Positions 1 through 6,028 of a DNA stretch of 12,573 bases are shown one piece after another; the first letter of the stretch is position 1; every line of letters begins with the position of its first letter. The translations under genes and the position numbers were made by a program. This DNA is from Nitriliruptoraceae bacterium (GTDB lineage: Bacteria > Actinomycetota > Nitriliruptoria > Nitriliruptorales > Nitriliruptoraceae). Below the pieces are notes generated by a model. The model searched no databases, was not told where the DNA came from, and saw nothing but the letters and a program-made list of their open reading frames with translations. The stretch is taken from positions 1 through 12,573 of the forward strand of contig PWEU01000017.1 of the NCBI GenBank assembly GCA_003554005.1. The letters are read 5' to 3'.

Positions 1-16
1 CGCGGCTGAGGTCGGT

Positions 17-1735
17 TCAGCCCCGCCAGCCGCTGGTGATCGGCACCCGACGGTCACGGCCGAAGGCCCGCGCCGTGATCTTCGGGCCGGGCGCGGCCTG
101 GCGGCGCTTGAACTCGGCGCGGTCGATCAGTTGGACCACCCGTCGGACCACCGCCTCCTCGTGGCCCCGCTCGACGAGCTCGGCGACCCCGAGGTCCAGC
201 TCGACGTAGCCGGTCACCAGCTCGTCCAGGACCTCGTAGTCCGGCAGGGAATCCTGGTCACGCTGCCCTGGGCGCAGCTCAGCGGAGGGCGGCTTGGTGA
301 TCGTCGCCTCCGGGATCCCCTCACCGGTCCGGTTGCGCCAGCGCGCCAGCTCGTAGACCAGCAGCTTGGGGATGTCCTTGATCGGCGCGAACCCACCGGA
401 CATGTCGCCGTAGAGGGTGGCGTAGCCGACGGCGTACTCGGACTTGTTCCCCGTCGTCAGCACGATGGCGCCGGTCTCGTTCGACAACGCCATCAGGGTC
501 AGCCCGCGCAGCCGCGACTGCAGGTTCTCGTAGGCCACACCCGGCTGTCGTCTGTCCTCGCGATCGAAGCCGGTCACCACCAGGTCACCGAGCATCTCGC
601 CCACGGCCGCCAGCGGTCCGCCGATCGCGAGCACGTGGTGGTCGGTGCCGAGTGCCTCGGCACAGGCGGCGGCGTCGGTGAGCGAACCGGAGGAGGAGTA
701 GGGCGAGGGCATCGCGACGGTCAGGACCTGCTCGCCACCCAGGGCGTCGGCCGCCAGCGCCGCGACCACCGCCGAGTCGATGCCCCCTGACAGTCCGACG
801 ATGCCCTGGCGGAAGCCGTTGCGGTGGCAGTAGTCCCGGGTGGCGCGGGTCAGCGCGTGCCAGACCTCGCCGAGCTCATCCAGGCGCGCGGCCGGTCGCC
901 AGGTGATCGCCGGGCGTCCGACCGCCGCGTCCCGCGCATCCGGCGCGTCGGCGTGGTCCACCGCGAGGTCGACGACGACCAGGTCCTCGCGGAACTGTGC
1001 GCCGCGAGCCACCACCTCGCCGTCGGCGTCGACCACGAAGGAGTCGCCATCGAAGACGACCTCGTCCTGGCCCCCGACGACGTTGCAGTACAGCACCGGG
1101 GTCCCGGCGCGCCGTGCGTGGTGGCGGGCCCAGCGCTTGCGGTCGTGACGCTTGCCGCGGTGGTAGGGCGAGGCGTTGAGGTTGGCGATGACCCGGGCGC
1201 CGGCCTGGGCCGCTGCCTGGACGGGCCCCTCCTCGGTCCACAGGTCCTCGCAGACCGTGACCCCGACGCGGACCCCGGCGACCTCCACCACGCAGGGCAG
1301 GTCGCGGGGCGTGAAGTAGCGGGCCTCGTCGAACACCCCGTAGTTCGGTAGGCGCAGTTTGTCGTAGGTGGCGACGACCGCACCGTCCCGCAGCACCGCC
1401 GCCGAGTTGGTGAGGTCGCGGGTCGCTAGGGCCACGTCCCAGTGGGTGGTGTCGGTGGCGTCGCCCTCGCCGGCCCCGACGTAGCCGACCACCGCGGTGC
1501 AACCGGGCGGTCCCTCGGCAGCCAGGCGATCGAGGGCCGCGAGGTTGGCAGCCACGAACTCCGGCTTCAGCAGCAGGTCCTCGGGCGGGTAGCCGGTGAT
1601 GGTCAGCTCGGTGGCGACCAGCAGTTCGACGCCCTGGTCGGCGGCGGCCTGCCATGCGGCCAGCAGGCGTTCGACGTTGCCGTCGATGTCGCCGACCTGG
1701 GCGTGCAGCTGCGCCAATGCGACCCTGATCGTCAC
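17..1735 (-). CDS. nadE: Glutamine-dependent NAD+ synthase (nitrilase-fused)
   Basis: Cytosolic enzyme for the last step of NAD+ synthesis: ATP-dependent amidation of nicotinic acid adenine dinucleotide, with ammonia released from glutamine. The 572-residue protein has the two expected parts. An N-terminal nitrilase-type glutaminase domain (about 1-265) carries the triad Glu43 (ATELTITGYPPEDL), Lys126 (YDKLRLPNYGVFDE) and Cys162 (VTVCEDLW). A C-terminal synthetase domain has the PP-loop SGGIDS at 316-321, followed by TTGNKSEYAVGYATLYGDMSGG and a KPPSAELRPGQ.DQDSLPDY segment. Length matches the short glutamine-dependent class; the ammonia-only form is about 275 residues. The GTG start at 1735 is chosen because GAGGAG lies 9 nt upstream and VTIRVALAQL is the usual family N-terminus; the frame stays open far upstream, but that part is not protein-like. 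It is divergent from amt, so the two may share control through the array between them. All key residues are present, and the assignment is secure. Confidence 0.96.
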   Translation of the reverse strand: MTIRVALAQLHAQVGDIDGNVERLLAAWQAAADQGVELLVATELTITGYPPEDLLLKPEFVAANLAALDRLAAEGPPGCTAVVGYVGAGEGDATDTTHWDVALATRDLTNSAAVLRDGAVVATYDKLRLPNYGVFDEARYFTPRDLPCVVEVAGVRVGVTVCEDLWTEEGPVQAAAQAGARVIANLNASPYHRGKRHDRKRWARHHARRAGTPVLYCNVVGGQDEVVFDGDSFVVDADGEVVARGAQFREDLVVVDLAVDHADAPDARDAAVGRPAITWRPAARLDELGEVWHALTRATRDYCHRNGFRQGIVGLSGGIDSAVVAALAADALGGEQVLTVAMPSPYSSSGSLTDAAACAEALGTDHHVLAIGGPLAAVGEMLGDLVVTGFDREDRRQPGVAYENLQSRLRGLTLMALSNETGAIVLTTGNKSEYAVGYATLYGDMSGGFAPIKDIPKLLVYELARWRNRTGEGIPEATITKPPSAELRPGQRDQDSLPDYEVLDELVTGYVELDLGVAELVERGHEEAVVRRVVQLIDRAEFKRRQAAPGPKITARAFGRDRRVPITSGWRG

Positions 1736-1757
1736 GGGCGGGAGCTCCTCGGGACAC

Positions 1758-1795
1758 GAAACACGGTGGAAACGCGAGATCAACGGCGGAGAAAT
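1758..1795 (+). promoter_or_regulatory. GlnR-like operator: four half-sites at 11-bp spacing
   Basis: Four related 5-mers start exactly 11 bp apart: GAAAC (1758-1762), GAAAC (1769-1773), TCAAC (1780-1784) and GAAAT (1791-1795), each separated by 6 nt. The known actinobacterial GlnR site is an alternation of GTnAC and GAAAC half-sites with 6-nt gaps. Read that way, units 2 and 4 match GAAAC with 0 and 1 mismatch, and units 1 and 3 match GTnAC with 1 and 2 mismatches. The site lies 118 bp before the amt start and 23 bp before the nadE start, just upstream of or overlapping the likely amt -35. GlnR classically controls amtB and glnA. That GlnR or a relative binds here is inference; the spacing pattern is directly visible. 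Confidence 0.55.
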
Positions 1796-1805
1796 CCCCC
1801 CTCCA

Positions 1806-1811
1806 TAGCGT
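1806..1811 (+). promoter_or_regulatory. Candidate -10 element for amt
   Basis: TAGCGT fits the actinobacterial TAnnnT pattern and would start transcription near 1818, leaving a leader of about 95 nt before the amt GTG. The phased array would then lie at roughly -60 to -23. No recognisable -35 hexamer is present, as would be expected of an activator-dependent promoter, but such a hexamer also occurs easily by chance. Confidence 0.25.
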
Positions 1812-1902
1812 CCCCGACCGTACCGGTGGAACCGGGCAGGGTCTCGTGCGCAGTGCCGCGCCGAAGGTACCCCGCGAGGCCACCGAACCAACGAGTCGAC
1901 CT

Positions 1903-1907
1903 GGAGG
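1903..1907 (+). promoter_or_regulatory. Ribosome binding site deciding the amt start
   Basis: GGAGG sits 5 nt before the GTG at 1913. It fixes this GTG as the amt start although the reading frame stays open for some 470 nt upstream. Confidence 0.75.
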
Positions 1908-1912
1908 ACACG

Positions 1913-3223
1913 GTGAAGCGTCTGTTGAAGTTGGGGGTGGTCACGTCCGCGCTGGTGGTCATGCTCGGTGCTCCTGCGTACGCGCAGGACGGCATCAGCG
2001 TTGAGGACCTGGCGCTCGCGACCATCGTGCTCTATCTGATGGTGGCGACGGTGCTCGTCTTCATCATGCACGCAGGGTTCGCGATGCTCGAGGCGGGCTT
2101 CACCCGCTCGAAGAACACCGCGAACATCATCGGCAAGAACCTGATGACGATCTCGCTGGGGATCCTCGTCTACTACGCCATCGGCTGGGGGCTGATGTAC
2201 GGCGAGCAGGTCGCGGGCCTGTTCGGCACGGACAACTTCTTCCTGCTCGGGGACACCTACGATCCCGACGCCACGCTCGAGATCGACTTCGCCTTCCAGG
2301 CGATGTTCGCGGCCACCGCGGCCACGATCGTCTCCGGTGCGGTCGCCGAGCGGATGAAGTTCGGGGCCTACGTCGCCGTTGCGGTCGTCATGACCGGGCT
2401 GATCTACCCGATCGTCGGTGCCTGGACCTGGGGCGGCGGCTGGGTGGACGCGCTGGGCTTCGCGGACTTCGCCGGTTCCACGATCGTCCACATGACCGGT
2501 GGTGTGGCCGCGCTGGTCGGTGCCGCCTTCCTCGGCCCCCGGATCGGCAAGTTCGACCCCAAGACCGGCAAGGCGCGCGGTATCCCCGGTCCCTCCATCG
2601 CGCTGGGGGCGCTCGGCACCCTGCTGCTGTTCTTCGGCTGGTTCGGCTTCAACGGCGGCTCCGTGCTGGAGCTCGACGGCGAGCTGATCGGCTTCGTGAT
2701 CGTCACCACCGCGCTGGCCGGCGGGGCCGGGGGCACGGCTGCGGGCATCTACACCCGCCTGACCAACGGCAAGTGGGACGTGGCCATGACCGCCAACGGC
2801 ATCCTGGCCGGTCTGGTCGGCATCACCGCCGGCGCCGATGCGGTGTCGTTCAACATGGCGGTGCTGGTCGGCCTGCTGGCGGGTGTGCTGGTCGCGCTGT
2901 CGGTCAAGATGTTCGACTCGCTCAAGATCGACGACCCCGTCGGCGCGATCAGCGTCCACGGCACCTGTGGGATCCTCGGCACCCTGTGGGTCGGCCTCGC
3001 GGCCACCGACGGTGGGCTGTTCTTCGGTGGTGGCGCGGCCCTGCTGATCTCGCAGATCATCGGCATCGTCGGTGTCGCCGCGTGGGTCGGTGTCGCCTCG
3101 GCGATCCTGTTCGGAACGCTGAAGGCCATGGGCCAGCTGCGGGTCTCCGAGGAGGAGGAGATCGAGGGGCTCGACGTCCACGAGCACGGTGTCGCCGGGT
3201 ACCCGGAGCTCGCGCGTAGCTGA
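1913..3223 (+). CDS. amt: Ammonium transporter (Amt/MEP/Rh family)
   Basis: Trimeric inner-membrane channel that takes up ammonium. The 436-residue protein begins with a probable cleavable signal peptide (residues 1-24, ending APAYA before QDG), as in several bacterial Amt proteins, followed by about 11 membrane segments. Family marks include HAGFAMLEAGFTRSKN, the FQAMF-to-AVAER segment, and both pore histidines: His193 (STIVHMTGG) and His349 (AISVHGTCGI). The cytoplasmic tail is the conserved regulatory one (RVSEEEEIEGLDVHEHG, from residue 410), the part that in characterised Amt proteins couples subunits and contacts PII. In many bacteria amt is followed by glnK; here a terminator hairpin follows instead, so a PII partner would have to be encoded elsewhere. 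The upstream 11-bp-phased array suggests induction when nitrogen is limiting. Everything points to a functional transporter. Confidence 0.97.
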   Translation: MKRLLKLGVVTSALVVMLGAPAYAQDGISVEDLALATIVLYLMVATVLVFIMHAGFAMLEAGFTRSKNTANIIGKNLMTISLGILVYYAIGWGLMYGEQVAGLFGTDNFFLLGDTYDPDATLEIDFAFQAMFAATAATIVSGAVAERMKFGAYVAVAVVMTGLIYPIVGAWTWGGGWVDALGFADFAGSTIVHMTGGVAALVGAAFLGPRIGKFDPKTGKARGIPGPSIALGALGTLLLFFGWFGFNGGSVLELDGELIGFVIVTTALAGGAGGTAAGIYTRLTNGKWDVAMTANGILAGLVGITAGADAVSFNMAVLVGLLAGVLVALSVKMFDSLKIDDPVGAISVHGTCGILGTLWVGLAATDGGLFFGGGAALLISQIIGIVGVAAWVGVASAILFGTLKAMGQLRVSEEEEIEGLDVHEHGVAGYPELARS

Positions 3224-3243
3224 TCGTCACGGCTGCGTGAGGT

Positions 3244-3289
3244 GAGGGTGGGGGTCGCAGGTCCGTCGAGGACCGCGACCCCCACCCTC
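3244..3289. terminator. Strong bidirectional terminator hairpin
   Basis: A 15-bp perfect stem (GAGGGTGGGGGTCGC at 3244-3258 with its complement at 3275-3289) continues, past a single bulged A3259, into a second 5-bp stem (GGTCC/GGACC) with loop GTCGA. It lies 20 nt after the amt stop and 35 nt beyond the stop of the convergent gene, so it can end both transcripts. There is no real T-run on either side, only GTCGTCGTTG after the right arm, as is common in very GC-rich genomes. Confidence 0.8.
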
Positions 3290-3324
3290 GTCGTCGTTGC
3301 CGCGCCCGGTGCGTTGCGGCCACC

Positions 3325-4533
3325 TCAGCGTTGGCGTCCGGTCACCTGGCCCTTGGCTGCCCGGTTGCGGACCGCCCAGTACCGGCGGACCAGGGGTGGC
3401 CGGGTGTCAGTGGGCCGCTCGGCGGCGAGCGCGGCGTGCCAGCGCTCCCGCAGCGAGGCCACCGCAGCGACGGCCTCCGGACCGTCCATCCCACCATCCA
3501 ACACCGCCCGCTCCACGCGGGCGCGATCGGCAGCCAGACGGGGCAACCAGCGCGCGGGGTCCCGGATGGCGCGCCGATGCACCGCCTCGTGGCGCCACCA
3601 CCAACTCTCGCGGTCCGCCACGGCGGTGGGCTCCGGGCCCAGGGGGAGGGGATCGTCGACCGTGATGGGCAGGAACACCGCGGTACAGGGCGCCGCCGTG
3701 GCGGTGGCCAGATGACGATCGCCGGCCTCGGTCAGCTCGCTCACCCACGAGGCGGTCGTCTGTGTGGAGGCGAGCAGCCCCCCGGGATGTGCGCAGGGCG
3801 CGGACAGCGCACCGTTGTGCAGGCGGTAGCGCGGCGTGCTGCGCCCGGCCCCGTGGTCGCGGAGCGTGGCGAGCAGGGCGCCGGTGCCCTGCTCGCGGGC
3901 TGCTCCCTGGGCGGAGCGTGCCCGGCGGAGCTCGCAGGCGGTCACCCGCCCACGCAGGCGGTCCGCGTGCGCATCGGCGAAGCTGGGGATCGTCAGCCCG
4001 TTGGAGATGCTGCGCACACCGGCGTGCACCACCTCGACGGCCCAGCGACTCCCGGCCGTCTCCAGCACGTACGCACGGGTGCGGTCGGCGACCAGGAAGC
4101 TGGAGTCGTAGCTGAAGTTGGGATCCTCCCAGCCGCACCGCCCACCCTGCCCGTGGCGCTCCAGCAGGGTGACGATGGTGTCCACGGCCGCCTCGGCGTC
4201 CCGCGCGCGCTCGAGGGCAAGGCGCAGCAGATCCATGCCCGTCAGGCCGGTCTCGGGGCGCGCTTCGGTGGTGAACACCGCCTCGTTGCCGATGGTCACC
4301 CCGTGCTCGTTCGTCCCCATCTCGGCGCCCCACATCCAGAAGGGCCGCGACAGCAGCACCGCGTGCGTGCGCGGGGCCTGGGGCACGGTGAGGTGCGTAC
4401 AGCGCACCTGGCTTCCAGGCGGGTAGGTCGCCGCCGGCCACCACTCGAGGAGCTGGGCCTCGTTGGCGTCGCGATCGGAGTTCTTCGCGAAGCGCACACC
4501 GGCATGGTCCACCACCACGACGGTGTCGCACAC
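3325..4533 (-). CDS. Secernin-like / C69-type Ntn-hydrolase
   Basis: The 402-residue protein resembles secernins and peptidase family C69 dipeptidases, N-terminal-nucleophile hydrolases whose nucleophile is a Cys exposed at the N-terminus. It opens with (fMet)-CDTVVVV, followed by RFAKNSDRDANEAQ (about 14-27), WWPAATYPPGS, and FWMWGAEMGTNEHGVTIGNEAV (about 65-86), all typical of the secernin N-terminal half. The GTG at 4533 is chosen because GAGGAG lies 7 nt upstream and because it places Cys2 directly after the initiator, so Met removal alone would create the nucleophile without a propeptide. Length is normal for secernins (about 400). Substrates of bacterial members are poorly known; C-N bond hydrolysis of a peptide or amide is the expected chemistry. 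It sits between amt and glnA2, convergent with the former and divergent from the latter, so a role in releasing assimilable nitrogen is possible but unproven. No signal peptide is seen. Confidence 0.88.
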   Translation of the reverse strand: MCDTVVVVDHAGVRFAKNSDRDANEAQLLEWWPAATYPPGSQVRCTHLTVPQAPRTHAVLLSRPFWMWGAEMGTNEHGVTIGNEAVFTTEARPETGLTGMDLLRLALERARDAEAAVDTIVTLLERHGQGGRCGWEDPNFSYDSSFLVADRTRAYVLETAGSRWAVEVVHAGVRSISNGLTIPSFADAHADRLRGRVTACELRRARSAQGAAREQGTGALLATLRDHGAGRSTPRYRLHNGALSAPCAHPGGLLASTQTTASWVSELTEAGDRHLATATAAPCTAVFLPITVDDPLPLGPEPTAVADRESWWWRHEAVHRRAIRDPARWLPRLAADRARVERAVLDGGMDGPEAVAAVASLRERWHAALAAERPTDTRPPLVRRYWAVRNRAAKGQVTGRQR

Positions 4534-4673
4534 GCCGCTGCTCCTCGTTCCACCGGCGCCCGATCCTACCGTCGCGGTGTCGGGCACTACGCTGCCCGCA
4601 CCGCCACCTCGGTGCTGGGAACGGCCACGCTCCTTGACCGTCACCGACCGGGGGTTCTGCGAGGATGAGACTC
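4534..4673. promoter_or_regulatory. Divergent secernin/glnA2 promoter region
   Basis: These 140 bp separate two divergent genes. On the minus strand TAGGAT (4568 to 4563) is a plausible -10 for the secernin-like gene, giving a leader of about 23 nt. On the plus strand TACGCT (4588-4593) could be a -10 for glnA2, and TTGACC at 4634-4639 resembles a -35 but lacks a matching -10. I found no run of GAAAC/GTnAC half-sites like that upstream of amt; only one isolated GTCAC at 4640. Confidence 0.4.
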
Positions 4674-6020
4674 ATGGACAAGCAGCAGGAGTACGTGCTC
4701 CGCCCCGTCGAGGAGCGGGACGTCCGCTTCATCCGGCTGTGGTTCACCGACGTGCTGGGGTTCCTCAAGAGCGTGGCGATCACCGCAGCGGAGCTGGAGA
4801 ACGCCTTCAGCGAGGGCATGGGTTTCGACGGCTCGGCGATCGACGGCTTCGCACGGGTCCAGGAAGCCGACATGGTGCTGGTGCCGGATGCCTCCACCTT
4901 CCAGGTCCTGCCCTGGCGTCCCGAGTCCCAGGGGGTGGCGCGCATGTTCTGCGACATCCTCACCCCCGACGGCCAGGCCTTCAACGCCGATCCGAGGATG
5001 GTGCTGAAGCGGCAGCTCGAACGGGCGGCCGAGATGGGCTTCACCTTCTACGTCCACCCGGAGATGGAGTTCTTCCTCTTCGCCGGTCCCGACGACCCGA
5101 CGCCGCTGGACAACGGGTCCTACTTCGACATGACCCCGTTGGACGTGCAGCAGGACTTCCGCCGCCAGACCATCAACACCCTGGAGCGGATGGGGATCAG
5201 CGTCGAGTTCTCCCACCACGAGGTAGCGCCCTCCCAGCACGAGATCGACCTGCGCTACGCCGACGCGTTGACCATGGCCGACAACATCATGACCTTCCGG
5301 CTCGTGGTCAAGGAGACCGCGCTGCAGCGGGGCATCTACGCCTCCTTCATGCCCAAGCCCATGGAGGGGCAGTGGGGCAGCGCCATGCACCTGCACCTGT
5401 CGCTGTTCGAGGGCGACACCAACGCCTTCCACGACCCCGCGGATCGCTACCTGCTGTCGCCGATCGCCCGCTCCTTCACCGCCGGCCTGCTCCGCCACGC
5501 CCGGGAGATCACGGCGGTGACCAACCAGTGGGTGAACTCCTACAAGCGCCTGGCCGCCAGGCTCCACGGGCCGCTGCCCTCTGGCGAGGCGCCGGTGTTC
5601 GCCACCTGGGGGCAATCCAACCGCAGTGCCCTGATCCGCGTGCCACTACACAAGCCGCGCAAGGGCGCCTCCAGCCGCATCGAGTACCGGGCTCCCGACC
5701 CCGCCTGCAACCCCTACCTCACCTTCGCCCTGTTGCTCGCGGCCGGGCTGAAGGGCATCGAGGAGGAGGACGTCCTGCCCGACGAGAGCGAGGACAACGC
5801 CTTCGAGCTCACCGACGTGGAGCGGGCGGCCGAGGGGATCGAGCGGCTCCCCGCCAGCCTCGGTGAGGCGCTGGGGCTGATGGAGTCCTCCGAGTTGGTC
5901 GCCGACACCCTCGGTGAGCACCTGTTCGGCCACTTCCTGGCCAACAAGCGCCAGGAGTGGGATGCGTACTCGGCGCACGTCACGGCGTTCGAGCTCGAGC
6001 GTTACCTCCCGTTGCTGTAG
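4674..6020 (+). CDS. glnA2: Glutamine synthetase, GlnA2 type (GSI-alpha-like)
   Basis: Cytosolic enzyme of the dodecameric type I family making glutamine from glutamate, ammonium and ATP. The 448 residues begin MDKQQEYVLR and match actinobacterial GlnA2 in length (446 in M. tuberculosis) and motifs. These include GFDGSAIDGF with Asp52 of the ammonium site, PEMEFFLF, HHEVAPSQHEID, FMPKPMEGQWGSAMHLHLSL, NRSALIRVP and the Glu-flap GEAPV (Glu305). Phe377 in EDNAFELT occupies the position of the adenylylated Tyr (NLYDLP in enteric GlnA), so this enzyme should not be controlled by adenylylation. The loop before the flap has 11 residues between KRL and EAP, where the enteric form has 4. The ATG at 4674 is preferred over one at 4665 because GAGG lies 9 nt before it and because family members start with MDKQQ. 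glnE follows after 8 nt, so the two are surely co-transcribed. The glnA2 subtype, rather than plain glnA, rests on the missing Tyr and the glnE neighbour. Confidence 0.94.
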   Translation: MDKQQEYVLRPVEERDVRFIRLWFTDVLGFLKSVAITAAELENAFSEGMGFDGSAIDGFARVQEADMVLVPDASTFQVLPWRPESQGVARMFCDILTPDGQAFNADPRMVLKRQLERAAEMGFTFYVHPEMEFFLFAGPDDPTPLDNGSYFDMTPLDVQQDFRRQTINTLERMGISVEFSHHEVAPSQHEIDLRYADALTMADNIMTFRLVVKETALQRGIYASFMPKPMEGQWGSAMHLHLSLFEGDTNAFHDPADRYLLSPIARSFTAGLLRHAREITAVTNQWVNSYKRLAARLHGPLPSGEAPVFATWGQSNRSALIRVPLHKPRKGASSRIEYRAPDPACNPYLTFALLLAAGLKGIEEEDVLPDESEDNAFELTDVERAAEGIERLPASLGEALGLMESSELVADTLGEHLFGHFLANKRQEWDAYSAHVTAFELERYLPLL

Positions 6021-6028
6021 GCGTCGAG

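Larger units (their letters stand above)
1736..1912. promoter_or_regulatory. Divergent nadE/amt control region
   Basis: This 177-bp gap separates the divergent starts of nadE and amt and must hold both promoters. It contains a four-unit 11-bp-phased array (1758-1795, listed separately) and a candidate -10 for amt, TAGCGT at 1806-1811, with no good -35 at 17-18 bp. It also has a small inverted repeat, CCGGT-GGA-ACCGG, at 1823-1835. I find no convincing nadE promoter on the minus strand. Location is certain; the promoter hexamer is a guess. Confidence 0.5.

Noticed and set aside
1823..1835. Inverted repeat CCGGT-GGA-ACCGG in the amt leader as an operator.
   Set aside because: Five-bp GC-rich arms are expected by chance in this composition; mentioned only in the region entry.
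1736..3187. Minus-strand open frame extending nadE upstream by about 480 codons opposite amt.
   Set aside because: It lies antisense to a clear Amt protein, has repetitive Asp/Arg/His/Gly-rich composition typical of the complementary frame of GC-rich genes, and nadE has its own ribosome site and conserved N-terminus at 1735.
3331..4668. A 445-codon plus-strand open frame opposite the secernin-like gene.
   Set aside because: The minus strand carries recognisable secernin motifs and a good ribosome site; the plus frame shows neither.
4665..4673. Upstream ATG as the glnA2 start, adding MRL.
   Set aside because: The GAGG site would touch this ATG, whereas it is well spaced for ATG 4674, and family members start MDKQQ.
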